Origin: Salinicoccus sp. YB14-2
GTDB taxonomy: Bacteria > Bacillota > Bacilli > Staphylococcales > Salinicoccaceae
Direction: 5' to 3'
Length of the DNA stretch: 64,000 nt
Assembly: GCF_001265075.1 (NCBI RefSeq)
Contig: NZ_LFKO01000001.1
Location: forward strand, 373,527-437,526
Shown piece after piece: positions 17,036 through 25,918 of the stretch. Under the pieces are notes generated by a model. It was given only the letters and a program-made list of their open reading frames with translations, was not told the origin of the DNA and made no database searches. The translations under genes and the position numbers were made by a program. Every line of letters starts with the position of its first letter. The stretch's first letter is position 1.

Positions 17036-18739
17036 CTATTTATTAGTCGTTTTCTGGTTTACTGCCTGCTTTTTTACTGGCTGCTTTCTGTTAACAGTTC
17101 CGGTTCCGGCTTTCTGATTGACCACTCTCCGCTGCTGTTTGTTGCCGGCTCTTCTGTTAACCTGGCCTTTGGCGGCACCCTGTCTTCGTCCGACAGGACG
17201 TTTCTGTACCGGTTTTCTAAGCAGCCCTTGAGATTCTTTGTACTTATATACCGCTTCTTCTGCACTGCCGTCGAACATCACCCGTCCCTGGTCCATCCAT
17301 ATACCGCGGGTACATATTTTCTCGATGAATGATAGGCTGTGGGATACGATGATCACCACTTTAGCCCGGCTCATCATCTCCTGTATACGTTCACTTGCTT
17401 TTTGCTGGAACGCGAGGTCACCTGTTGACAGGGCTTCGTCCACGATAAATATGTCAGGCTGCAGGTTGGCTGCGATACTGAAACCGAGTCGTGCCTTCTG
17501 ACCGCTCGAAAAATCTTTGACAGGCTTTTTGACTTTATCGCCAAGCCCGGTGAATTCAATGATTTTTTCATACTTTTCATCTACCCGGCTTTTTGGGATC
17601 CCAAGCAGAAGCGCATTCAGATAAATGTTGTCCTCACCTGTGAGATGTGGATTGAAACCCGTGCCGTAGCCGAGCAGGGCCGAAGTTTCACCGTAAAGCT
17701 CCATATGACCCTCGTCCGGTCGCAGAATTTTAGTGAGTGTTTTACAAAGTGTACTCTTACCGGCACCGTTATGGCCGATGATGCCGACAACTTCGCCTTC
17801 CTTCACTTCAAAATTAACATCTTTCAGTGCCCAGAAATCACCTGTGGTCAGCTTATATTTGACACTGACATCATTCGCACGGATAACGACATTGTCCGTC
17901 ATATTCGTTTCAGTCTTTCTAAGTTGGAGCTTGCCGCGTCTTCTTTGAATATTTCTTTTCGGTACTGTTGCACGGTAATTCGCTATGACTGTCTTCGGAT
18001 CGCCGATTTCCCGGACTTCCCCGTTATCCAGCCACATGACCCTGTTACAGTTCCGCTGTGCATATCTCAGACTGTGAGTGACGAGAATCACCATTTTCGC
18101 GTCCTTGACGAGCGACTGCATCTTCTGTGATGCTTTTTGTGAGAATTTCCCGTCTCCGGTATTCAACGCTTCATCGATGACCAGTATTTCAGGGTGAAGG
18201 TTTGCCGCCACACTGAAACCGAGTCTCGATTTCATTCCGCTTGAATAATACTTCATCGGCTGCTCAAAAAACTCACCGAGGTCTGAAAAGTCCTTTATAT
18301 CCTGAATGTATCTGTCGATTTCCTTTTTATCGATGCCTAGCATCAAACCGTTCAAATAAACGTTTTCCCTGCCGGGAAGTTCCTGATTGAACCCCATGCC
18401 GAAAGAAAAGAGCGCTGTCACTTTGCCTTTCACTTCCATTACACCATAATCCTCTTTTAAAATACCGGCGATTATTTTGGACAGCGTAGATTTCCCTGCA
18501 CCGTTCGAACCGATGATACCGAGTATTTCGCCTTCCATCCCCTCAAAGCTTATATCTTTGAGGGGATGGACAAGGTTTCTCTCCGGCAGTTTCCAAGTCT
18601 GAAAAAAGTCGAGTATTCTGGATTTGAAATCTGCAGCATGGTTTCCTGAGAAGAAGGAGATACCAACGCCTTCAGACTTAATGACCGTTTTTTTATTGTC
18701 AGTTTCTTCATTCATTTTTGAATCTTCCTGTACAGCCAA
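17036..18739 (-). CDS. Polysaccharide exporter ATPase with two fused nucleotide-binding domains (TagH-like)
   Basis: 567 aa holding two complete ABC domains. Domain 1 (about 20-260): Walker A GSNGAGKST (77-85), signature YSSGMKSRLGF, Walker B LVIDEAL. Domain 2 (about 285-505): Walker A GHNGAGKST, signature FSSGQKARLGF, Walker B FIVDEAL. Both have the short form typical of teichoic acid and O-antigen exporters (TagH/Wzt), which usually carry one such domain and work as dimers. A very basic Lys/Arg/Gln-rich tail of ~60 residues (QKRPVGRRQ, VNRKQPVKKQ) follows. The TTG start has AAGAGGG 8 nt upstream; an ATG eight codons later is possible. It pairs with the permease gene before it. Expected to move the lipid-linked polymer across the membrane. 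Confidence 0.88.
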   Translation of the reverse strand: MAVQEDSKMNEETDNKKTVIKSEGVGISFFSGNHAADFKSRILDFFQTWKLPERNLVHPLKDISFEGMEGEILGIIGSNGAGKSTLSKIIAGILKEDYGVMEVKGKVTALFSFGMGFNQELPGRENVYLNGLMLGIDKKEIDRYIQDIKDFSDLGEFFEQPMKYYSSGMKSRLGFSVAANLHPEILVIDEALNTGDGKFSQKASQKMQSLVKDAKMVILVTHSLRYAQRNCNRVMWLDNGEVREIGDPKTVIANYRATVPKRNIQRRRGKLQLRKTETNMTDNVVIRANDVSVKYKLTTGDFWALKDVNFEVKEGEVVGIIGHNGAGKSTLCKTLTKILRPDEGHMELYGETSALLGYGTGFNPHLTGEDNIYLNALLLGIPKSRVDEKYEKIIEFTGLGDKVKKPVKDFSSGQKARLGFSIAANLQPDIFIVDEALSTGDLAFQQKASERIQEMMSRAKVVIIVSHSLSFIEKICTRGIWMDQGRVMFDGSAEEAVYKYKESQGLLRKPVQKRPVGRRQGAAKGQVNRRAGNKQQRRVVNQKAGTGTVNRKQPVKKQAVNQKTTNK

Positions 18740-18783
18740 TTCAAAAACCCTCTTTTTATAAATTTCGTATTTTGCTGTAACAC

Positions 18784-19563
18784 TTACATCGCTTTGATTA
18801 TCTTATATTCATTTCTGCTGTAATACCATAGCATATAGACGATGACCGCGGCGGACACTACAAAAATGATGCCGAGACCAAGAAAATTCGGCAGGCTCGC
18901 ATACATCAATATATCTCTGTAGGCTGTGACGATTACGGCGATCGGGTTGTATGTCACTGCCCAGCCGTACTCCGGCGGCAGTCTGCCGCCTTCCCAGATG
19001 ATCGGGGATGCGTAGAAAAATGCACGTGTGACATATTGGAGCACGTTTTCAATATCCCTTACAAAGACCGTCACAAAAGCAAGAATCATACCGATTGCCA
19101 GCAGGAATGTCGTCTGTATGATGATCAAGAGCGGCAGAAATACGATTTCCCACCCCGGCATCACACGGAACCACGCCAGGAACCCTGCAATCACTATGAA
19201 CCCAAATGAAAAGTTGAACAGCTGGGTGAGTGTAAATGATATCGGGAACAGTGATTTAGGCAGATAGACCTGACTCACTATCGAACTGTATCTCATGATG
19301 GAACCTGATGACGAGTTCAATGTCGTACTGATACAACGCCAGACAATCAGCCCGATGACAAGGAACAGAGGAAAGTTCTCTGTATCCCCCCGGTCCAATA
19401 TCACTACGATAAGAAAATAAAAAACCAATACGTTAAGAAGTGGATCAAGCAGCCACCATAAATAGCCCAGGTAGCTGTTGCGGTGTTCCGCTTTTAAACC
19501 GGATCTCACTAAATAATATAACAAGTCTTTACGACTTAACATTTCCTTTAAATAAGTTTTCAT
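18784..19563 (-). CDS. ABC-2 type polysaccharide export permease (TagG-like)
   Basis: About 259 aa integral membrane protein of the TagG/RfbA ABC-2 family, of usual length, with six predicted membrane helices. The N-terminal amphipathic region KDLLYYLVRSGLKAEHRNSY and the YLGYLWWLLDP motif are typical of polysaccharide and teichoic acid exporters; FFYASPIIW and YNPIAVIV in the second half are also family hallmarks. The ATG chosen has AGGCGGTG about 12 nt upstream; an in-frame GTG five codons earlier overlaps that site. Forms the membrane part of the exporter with the fused-domain ATPase 44 nt downstream in the transcript. Confidence 0.88.
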   Translation of the reverse strand: MKTYLKEMLSRKDLLYYLVRSGLKAEHRNSYLGYLWWLLDPLLNVLVFYFLIVVILDRGDTENFPLFLVIGLIVWRCISTTLNSSSGSIMRYSSIVSQVYLPKSLFPISFTLTQLFNFSFGFIVIAGFLAWFRVMPGWEIVFLPLLIIIQTTFLLAIGMILAFVTVFVRDIENVLQYVTRAFFYASPIIWEGGRLPPEYGWAVTYNPIAVIVTAYRDILMYASLPNFLGLGIIFVVSAAVIVYMLWYYSRNEYKIIKAM

Positions 19564-19589
19564 AATTAAAAATGACACCGCCTAGTTTA

Positions 19590-20402
19590 CTAGCGCCCGG
19601 AATTTCGACTCCCGGCCCTTCTGTTTACAACTATTTTATATTTAATCAAATCTTTTATGGCAATGACCGCATAGTGGCCGAAGTACCATAATGCTTTTGG
19701 CAGATTCTGACCCTCAATATGTCTGAAAACATACCAGTTTCTTTTAGCAGCTTTCCATTTGTTGCTTGAAATCGAATCGCCCACCACCCTGTACTTCGCA
19801 AGTACTTCCTGCAGACCATATGCTGTATGGCCCTGTCTTGTGAGACTGAGCCACAGTGCATAATCCTGGCGGGTGCGGATGTCCACCATGCGCACCTCTC
19901 CGGTCTTTTCAGTATCTATCATTACAGTGAGGCAGCCGATGACACAACGTTTCATAAGTGCATCCCAGTCCACTGTCTCAGGTGCTTTTGAAATATAATC
20001 TGTTTCTGTCCCATCTTCAAGTGTACGGACATACTCTGTAAAGGAAAATGCGACATCTTCATCCTGCATAAATTTAAGCTGACGTTCCAACTTTTCGGGA
20101 AACCAGCTGTCGTCACTGTCCAGAAATGCGATATAACGACCTTTTGAATGTTCAATCGCAGTGTTGCGTGCGACTGCCGAACCTGAGTTTTTCTCCAGTT
20201 CTATCAGTCTGATACGGGCATCCTTGTCCATCATTTCTTTTATGAGGCTGACCGTATTGTCCTTCGAGCGGTCATCGACGATGATCATTTCCCAGTCGGA
20301 ATACGTCTGATCTAACACACTCTGAATCGTTTCTTTGATGAATACTTCTGAGTTGTATGCAGGAGTGATCACCGAAATTACCGGTTCTTCGTCATGAGTC
20401 AC
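19590..20402 (-). CDS. TuaG-like family 2 glycosyltransferase
   Basis: About 270 aa, starting MTHDEEPVISVITPAYNS. GT2 features: VDDRSKDNT for nucleotide binding, the metal-binding AFLDSDDSW, and a C-terminal half closely matching what I recall of TuaG of teichuronic acid synthesis (CVIGCLTVMID, RTRQDYALWL, DSISSNKWKAAKRNW). The GTG start has GGAGG 9 nt upstream, between the stop of the upstream gene and the first conserved residues; a longer ATG form would overlap that gene by 38 nt. A cytoplasmic transferase predicted to add a sugar to the lipid-linked repeat. TuaG-likeness plus a nearby TuaD-like dehydrogenase supports a uronic-acid polymer. Confidence 0.82.
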   Translation of the reverse strand: MTHDEEPVISVITPAYNSEVFIKETIQSVLDQTYSDWEMIIVDDRSKDNTVSLIKEMMDKDARIRLIELEKNSGSAVARNTAIEHSKGRYIAFLDSDDSWFPEKLERQLKFMQDEDVAFSFTEYVRTLEDGTETDYISKAPETVDWDALMKRCVIGCLTVMIDTEKTGEVRMVDIRTRQDYALWLSLTRQGHTAYGLQEVLAKYRVVGDSISSNKWKAAKRNWYVFRHIEGQNLPKALWYFGHYAVIAIKDLIKYKIVVNRRAGSRNSGR

Positions 20403-20406
20403 ACTA

Positions 20407-21561
20407 TCAGACCTCCTCTCCCGTGTTGGAAGATAATCCTTCATTCAACAGTCCATTATACCAGCGAATCAATTTATATTCCTGAGTCTGCCAGTTCAAT
20501 TCTTCCATGACGGCTTTTTTGCCGTTTCTGCCCATTCTCGATGCTTCTTCCGGGTTGTTCTTAAGATAGTCGATCGCTTCTTTTATCGCTTCGTCGTCTT
20601 CAGGGTTTACAGCTATACCGCATTCATATCGTTCCACAAATGCTTTCCACACCGGAAAATCAGAACAGATGACAGGGATACCTGCATTCATATATTCAAA
20701 AAACTTTGTCAGCTCTTTTTTCTTGTAGTGTTCTGTAGGTGGGAACATGGCGATGCCGGCCAGCCAGTTTCTCTCAAGGTATCTTTCTTCGATCACTTCT
20801 TTTTCAACAAAACTGTCGATGCCTTCTATATGAAGTCTGTTTTTATGTTCACCAGCTACATCATACATCTCTTCAGCGAGGCTCTTCGGACACTTGCCGA
20901 CAAAATGGACATTGACGTCCGGATCGATTACCGGGAGTTTCGCATGGTAACGTGCGCCGCGCACATGCGAAACATTTCCTGTGTACAGTACTTTATCTTC
21001 AACTTCACCGGTTCTTTCATGTTCGATGAATTTTTCGTTGACTGTGGGATAATTCAATATCCATACACCGTCTGGATAAATGTCCTGGTAATACTTTTCA
21101 GCAAGTGACAGTCCCATGCCCTTTGTGAAGAATTTCTCCATTAATTTATAGCCGGACGCCGCTATTTTTTTCACAGGTTCACTTAAATAATCTTTTTGCA
21201 TAATGCTCGTAATGTAGTCTTCATGAATATCATAGATGACGACATGAATTTGCTTTTTAAGCAGCCATGCAGCGGGCAGCAGCTCCGGATCATGAAAAGT
21301 GATGATATCCGCATTCATCGATTTTGCTTTTTTATAAGCATCGATTGTGCCGAAAACCATGCGTTTCAACCGGCTTTTATATGTCTTAAGTAAAATATGG
21401 TTGATTGTCTTATCACCATCGTTCCCTTTAGGGTCACGTCTTGCAATCAGTGTGACATCAAAACCGGCGTTCTCCAGTGATTTGCACTGTTTATGGTAGA
21501 TTCTCGGGTCGTAAGGGTGATGAACGGTAGTCATGTGTACCACTCGTTTTTTTGTTTCCAT
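20407..21561 (-). CDS. GT4-type glycosyltransferase
   Basis: About 384 aa with a GT-B fold. The N-terminal half begins RVVHMTTVHHPYDPRIY, with CKSLENAGFDVTLIA and ITFHDPELLPAAW; the C-terminal nucleotide-sugar half has LYTGNVSHVRG, TKFFEYMNAGIPVICSDFP and a conserved Glu region. The ATG used has CAGGAGA 7 nt upstream; another ATG, fused to the previous stop (TAAATG), lacks an RBS. It sits between a GT4 gene and the TuaG-like gene with small gaps. It probably transfers one sugar of the repeat or linkage unit; the N-terminal DPR motif is common among uronate or deoxysugar transferases, but specificity cannot be set. Confidence 0.8.
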   Translation of the reverse strand: METKKRVVHMTTVHHPYDPRIYHKQCKSLENAGFDVTLIARRDPKGNDGDKTINHILLKTYKSRLKRMVFGTIDAYKKAKSMNADIITFHDPELLPAAWLLKKQIHVVIYDIHEDYITSIMQKDYLSEPVKKIAASGYKLMEKFFTKGMGLSLAEKYYQDIYPDGVWILNYPTVNEKFIEHERTGEVEDKVLYTGNVSHVRGARYHAKLPVIDPDVNVHFVGKCPKSLAEEMYDVAGEHKNRLHIEGIDSFVEKEVIEERYLERNWLAGIAMFPPTEHYKKKELTKFFEYMNAGIPVICSDFPVWKAFVERYECGIAVNPEDDEAIKEAIDYLKNNPEEASRMGRNGKKAVMEELNWQTQEYKLIRWYNGLLNEGLSSNTGEEV

Positions 21562-21582
21562 ATTGTATCTCCTGTTTTTCAT

Positions 21583-22704
21583 TTATTTTTCCAGTACTTC
21601 TGTAAACATCTGTTCATACTGCCGGGTGATTTTATTTACATGGAATTCTTCTGCACGTTCCAGGCCTTTTTCAATGATGCCTTCCCTTTCACTGTCGTTG
21701 AGCTCAAATATATGATTGATGCCGGCGGCAAGCGCCTCTGCGTCTGATGGTTCGCACATGTACCCGTATTCTCCATATGCCAGCACTTCTTCAGCTCCCG
21801 GACGTGCTTTGGTCGATACAACCGGCGTACCGGCGGCAAGCGCTTCTGTAAGCACATGGCCGAAACCTTCCCTGACAGATGAGAGCACGAAAGTATCCGC
21901 ATATTTAAAATAGGCATATGGATTATGCTGGAATCCGGCAAAATGAACTGAATCTTCAATGTTTAAATCGACGGCCATCTGCTTCAGTTCCGCCTCCAGC
22001 CCGCCTTCACCGAGGATGAACAGATGACTGTCCATATGATTTTCTCTCACTATTTTAAATGCCTTCAATAATGTTTTCTGGTCTTTGTCCGGGTGAAGGC
22101 GTCCTGCCGTGATGATCGTCCTGCCACTGCTTTCTAAAATCGCTTTGTGCGCATCAGAAACTTCATCTTTTGCCATCATTTCCCGGATGCCTTCAATATC
22201 CACCGGATTATATATAATATCAATTTTATCAGAATTCACTTTATACCTGTTAATAATATTCTTTTTAACACCTTTTGACAGTGCGACCACTTTCTTTGCC
22301 CGTCTGTAGAGCTGGCCGGCAAAACGTAACTTCAGATTTTCTTTTGCAGTGCCGCCGAGGTACGCCGCTTCCCTCACGACATTTTCAGCTGACGTGAACG
22401 ACAGCATGGTCGCAAGAAGCGCTATGATGTTGTAATTTGGAATCGTACTGAATACGAGCTCCACCTGCTGCTGCCTGATTACTTTCGAAAGAGGCAGTAT
22501 CGCACTGCGCAGCCTTTTCGTTTTTAATTTTATAAATTTAACATCTTCATTGATATACTTCTCGTAGCTTCCATCGTAATTGAGCGTCACAAGCACGGGC
22601 GTGAACTTTGTCCGGTCAATATTATTAATGATATTGAGCAGTGTTCTTGCTGCACCGCCGCCGCCCATTTGATAAATAAAAAACATTATTCTTTTCTTTT
22701 CCAC
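21583..22704 (-). CDS. GT4-type glycosyltransferase, first gene of the operon
   Basis: About 373 aa with a GT-B fold: N-terminal glycine-rich loop QMGGGGAARTL for the acceptor side, and C-terminal signatures TAGRLHPDKDQKTLLKAF, LFILGEGGLE, and the retaining-transferase E(x7)E-type region SSVREGFGHVLTEALAAG. A GTG start with AAAGGCAG 6 nt upstream is preferred over a GTG 11 codons earlier that lacks a good site. A sigma-A-type promoter lies about 40 nt upstream, so this is taken as the first gene of the long biosynthetic transcript. Probably an early-acting glycosyltransferase of the polymer repeat; donor unknown. Confidence 0.82.
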   Translation of the reverse strand: MEKKRIMFFIYQMGGGGAARTLLNIINNIDRTKFTPVLVTLNYDGSYEKYINEDVKFIKLKTKRLRSAILPLSKVIRQQQVELVFSTIPNYNIIALLATMLSFTSAENVVREAAYLGGTAKENLKLRFAGQLYRRAKKVVALSKGVKKNIINRYKVNSDKIDIIYNPVDIEGIREMMAKDEVSDAHKAILESSGRTIITAGRLHPDKDQKTLLKAFKIVRENHMDSHLFILGEGGLEAELKQMAVDLNIEDSVHFAGFQHNPYAYFKYADTFVLSSVREGFGHVLTEALAAGTPVVSTKARPGAEEVLAYGEYGYMCEPSDAEALAAGINHIFELNDSEREGIIEKGLERAEEFHVNKITRQYEQMFTEVLEK

Positions 22705-22744
22705 GATATTCTGCCTTTCTCTGAAGCGGTATTTCACCTCGAAT

Positions 22745-22772
22745 ATTATATCATAAACATATTAGTAAACAA
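22745..22772 (-). promoter_or_regulatory. Sigma-A promoter of the surface-polymer operon
   Basis: On the minus strand TTGTTT (22767-22772) is followed after 16 nt by a perfect TATAAT (22745-22750), about 40 nt before the GTG start of the first glycosyltransferase. No other promoter as good was seen before the exporter or the ATP-grasp genes. Confidence 0.65.
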
Positions 22773-22805
22773 GTTATCGCACATGGTGTGGGCGCCGTAT
22801 AATAC

Positions 22806-22834
22806 AAAAAAGTCGACTATAAAGTCGACTTTCC
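22806..22834 (-). terminator. Terminator of the UDP-glucose dehydrogenase gene
   Basis: AAAGTCGAC pairs with GTCGACTTT around a short loop, followed on the minus strand by six Ts. It begins 9 nt after the stop of the dehydrogenase gene and separates it from the glycosyltransferase operon. Confidence 0.8.
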
Positions 22835-22842
22835 GCTGATAT

Positions 22843-24150
22843 TCATTTTCTGACAGAAGGGCGGCCGATGGAATGATACTCGACACCGCTCTCTTCTGCT
22901 TCTTTTAAAGTGAAACAGTTTCTGCCGTCGAAGATTACCGGTCTGTTCATCAGCTTTTTATATTCTTCGAGAGGGAACTCTTTTATTTCCTGCCACTCTG
23001 TTAAAATGATGACGATATCCGCACCTGTTACAGCCTGCCTGATACCATCCGAATAAATCACTTCATCTGATAATATACGCTTTGCATTCTCCATCGCCGC
23101 AGGATCGTAAGTATGGACTTCCGCCCCCTCTTCGACCAGTCTTGCCGTCACTGAAATCGAAGGCGCCTCGCGCAGATCATCCGTATTCGGTTTGAATGCG
23201 AGGCCAAGTACTGCAACCTTCTTGCCTTTGATGGAGTCAAAACATTCTTTGACCTTGTCGACGATGATACCTCTCTGCCGCTCATTTGAATCCACTACAT
23301 TTTCAAGGATCTGCATATCATATGAGGCATCTTTTGCCACTGATATTATCGCTCTCGTATCTTTCGGAAAACATGAACCGCCGTAACCGATACCTGCATT
23401 TAAAAATGCACTGCCGATTCTTCCGTCCATGCCCATACCTTCTGCAACATCATCGATATTCGCACCTATCTTTTCAGATAAGTTGGCCATTTCATTAATG
23501 AAACTGATCTTCGTTGCAAGAAATGCATTGGATGCATATTTTATCATCTCTGCACTTCTCAGGTTCGTCCGCACAATTGGAAGATTGAAGCCGGCATTGA
23601 CTTCTTCCAGCGCGTCCAGCACTGTTTCCTCCTCGGCACCGATGACAATGCGGTCCCCGTTAAACGTATCGTAGACGGCTGACCCCTGTCTTAAAAATTC
23701 AGGGTTGGACGCGATTTTTATTGTCACATCATTAACGAGCCTGTCTTCGATCGCTTTTTTAATATATTCATTCGTACCGACCGGCACTGTACTTTTTGTC
23801 ACGATGATGATGTCCCTGTCGAGGTGAGCCGCTAAAGATTTACAGACTGCATTCACCGAAGTAAGGTCAGCTGAACCGTCATCATTTTGGGGTGTGCCCA
23901 CAGCGATATAAACAATATCTTTGTCACTGAGTCCCTCTTTGTAATCTGTTGTGAACTTCAGACGGGATTCAGTGATATTCCGATTGAGAAGTTCCGTCAA
24001 TCCATCTTCATATATCGGGCTGATCCCCTTTTTCAAAGTTTCAATTTTTTCTTCATCAATATCTATACATGTCACTTGATTGCCGATTTCAGATAAACAG
24101 GCACCTGTGACAAGTCCCACATACCCTGTGCCGATTACTGCGATTTTCAT
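22843..24150 (-). CDS. UDP-glucose 6-dehydrogenase (Ugd/TuaD family)
   Basis: 435 aa, the usual family length. It oxidises UDP-glucose to UDP-glucuronate with two NAD. Rossmann loop IGTGYVGLV (6-14), IYEDGLTELL, TKSTVPVGT (118-126), NPEFLRQGSA, and the catalytic Cys260 in YGGSCFPKDT. The ATG at the Rossmann strand has GGGAG upstream; the open frame extends 24 codons further without a site and is not taken as coding. Own terminator and divergent orientation to the second dehydrogenase. UDP-glucuronate is the donor for teichuronic acid-type polymers, matching the adjacent TuaG-like and TupA-like genes. Confidence 0.9.
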   Translation of the reverse strand: MKIAVIGTGYVGLVTGACLSEIGNQVTCIDIDEEKIETLKKGISPIYEDGLTELLNRNITESRLKFTTDYKEGLSDKDIVYIAVGTPQNDDGSADLTSVNAVCKSLAAHLDRDIIIVTKSTVPVGTNEYIKKAIEDRLVNDVTIKIASNPEFLRQGSAVYDTFNGDRIVIGAEEETVLDALEEVNAGFNLPIVRTNLRSAEMIKYASNAFLATKISFINEMANLSEKIGANIDDVAEGMGMDGRIGSAFLNAGIGYGGSCFPKDTRAIISVAKDASYDMQILENVVDSNERQRGIIVDKVKECFDSIKGKKVAVLGLAFKPNTDDLREAPSISVTARLVEEGAEVHTYDPAAMENAKRILSDEVIYSDGIRQAVTGADIVIILTEWQEIKEFPLEEYKKLMNRPVIFDGRNCFTLKEAEESGVEYHSIGRPSVRK

Positions 24151-24385
24151 AAATCTATACACTCCCAGTTTTTGCCGCATCATTAAACCCACCGGCAAAA
24201 ATTCCATCAGTATTTTATACAAATTGATTTTTTTATTTTATAAATCACATTCATTAATTTTATCATATGCCCTGTGAACATTCTACTTTGAGGATAGAAT
24301 GAGTGCATGATTCCATGATAAAATGTATAATAATGGAGATGGAAATGCGACCTTAAGAAGTTGAAAAAAGAAAGGTATAGATGTT

Positions 24386-25699
24386 ATGAAAATATATGAA
24401 AAACTGGAAGCTCGTGAAGAATCCCTATCGGTAATCGGTCTCGGCTATGTCGGCCTGCCCCTTGCCGTTGAATTCGCAAAGAAATACAACGTCATCGGCT
24501 TTGATGTGAACCAGCAGAAGTTAGACCAGTATTTAAACGGTAACGATGTCACAGAAGAAGTCGGAGATACGGCACTTGAAAAAACAACGATGACATTTAC
24601 AAGCGATGAGTCGGAACTCCAAAAATCAAAGTTCTTTGTCGTTTCAGTCCCGACACCGATCAACACGGATAAAACACCGAATCTGACGCCTGTCATCAGT
24701 GCGAGCGAAACGGTCGGCAAAAACCTGACGAAAGGTTCAATTGTCGTTTATGAATCCACAGTCTATCCCGGAACGACGGAAGAAATATGCATTCCGATCC
24801 TGGAAGAAAAATCCGGTCTTAAATACGGTGAGGATTTTAAAGTCGGCTACTCACCTGAACGCATCAATCCCGGTGATAAAGAAAATACGCTGACTCAAAT
24901 AGTAAAAGTCGTATCCGGTTCCGACGACGAGTCATTGGCGGAGATTTCGAAAATTTACGGCGCCATCATCAAAGCCGGCGTGCATGAAGCGGAATCCATC
25001 AAAGTCGCCGAAGCTTCAAAAGTCATCGAGAACTCCCAAAGAGATATAAATATCGCCTTTATGAATGAACTGTCGATGGTCTTCAATAAAATGGACATCG
25101 ACACGAATGCGGTCCTGGAGGCTGCCGGCACAAAATGGAACTTCCTGAAGTTCACTCCCGGCCTTGTCGGCGGGCACTGCATCGGTGTGGACCCGTACTA
25201 TTTCACATATAAGGCGGAACAGCTCGGTTACCACTCCCAAATCATTTTGGCAGGCAGGAAAATCAATGACGATATGGGGAAACATATCGCGAGCAACATC
25301 ATCAAGCAGATGATCAAAGCAAAACAGTTGATTGATGGAGCGAGAGTTGCGGTTTTAGGACTGACTTTCAAAGAGAATGTTGCAGACGTCCGCAATACAA
25401 AAGTGACCGACATCATTGATGAGCTGCAAGACTACGGCGCCAATGTGCTGGTCCATGATCCTGTCGCGGTTCCTGAAGCGGTGGATAGAGATTTAGGCAT
25501 ACAGCTCGTGTCGGACGATGATTTGACCGACCTTGACTGCGTCGTCCTTGCTGTACCCCACGCTGAATACTTGGAGAAAATCAATTTCGACAGTTTGGAT
25601 AAATTATTTAAAGATGACCGTAAAGTCCTCATTGATGTAAAAAGCATCCTCGACAGAAAAGAGTTTGAGTCCAAAGGCTACCATTACTGGAGTCTATAG
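24386..25699 (+). CDS. UDP-HexNAc 6-dehydrogenase (WbpO/TviB/CapL-like)
   Basis: 437 aa nucleotide-sugar dehydrogenase of the subfamily that oxidises UDP-GlcNAc or UDP-GalNAc to the uronate. Rossmann loop IGLGYVGLPLAVEF (17-30), VPTPI, YESTVYPGTTEE, GYSPERINPGD, and the catalytic Cys265 in VGGHCIGVDPYY. These differ from the UDP-glucose type next door (GGSCFPKD), so two different uronic-acid donors are likely made. AAAGAAAGG lies 10 nt before the ATG; a TATAAT at 24326 gives a possible -10 with a poor -35. It is divergent from the UDP-glucose dehydrogenase and ends at a strong terminator. Confidence 0.88.
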   Translation: MKIYEKLEAREESLSVIGLGYVGLPLAVEFAKKYNVIGFDVNQQKLDQYLNGNDVTEEVGDTALEKTTMTFTSDESELQKSKFFVVSVPTPINTDKTPNLTPVISASETVGKNLTKGSIVVYESTVYPGTTEEICIPILEEKSGLKYGEDFKVGYSPERINPGDKENTLTQIVKVVSGSDDESLAEISKIYGAIIKAGVHEAESIKVAEASKVIENSQRDINIAFMNELSMVFNKMDIDTNAVLEAAGTKWNFLKFTPGLVGGHCIGVDPYYFTYKAEQLGYHSQIILAGRKINDDMGKHIASNIIKQMIKAKQLIDGARVAVLGLTFKENVADVRNTKVTDIIDELQDYGANVLVHDPVAVPEAVDRDLGIQLVSDDDLTDLDCVVLAVPHAEYLEKINFDSLDKLFKDDRKVLIDVKSILDRKEFESKGYHYWSL

Positions 25700-25781
25700 T
25701 AGAGATGTTAATTATTTAATACTGGATAAATAAACGGCCTTCATGATTAGTAATCTCATTAACTTAAGTCTGTTGACAAAT

Positions 25782-25833
25782 AAAGGGCTGAAAGTTCAAG
25801 GTTTTCACCTTGGACTTTCAGCCCTTTTGTTTA
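25782..25833. terminator. Strong bidirectional terminator
   Basis: A stem of about 20 bp with one wobble (AAAGGGCTGAAAG... paired with ...CTTTCAGCCCTTT) and a short loop, flanked by T-runs on both strands, lies between the convergent dehydrogenase and glycerophosphodiesterase genes. It marks the right boundary of the surface-polymer locus. Confidence 0.85.
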
Positions 25834-25918
25834 CTTCTTAGTCTGTTGAAGGCATATCTAAATAAGACACTTAAATATTATATTTTTAATGAACAGGATA
25901 TAAAAGGATTTTTATCAT

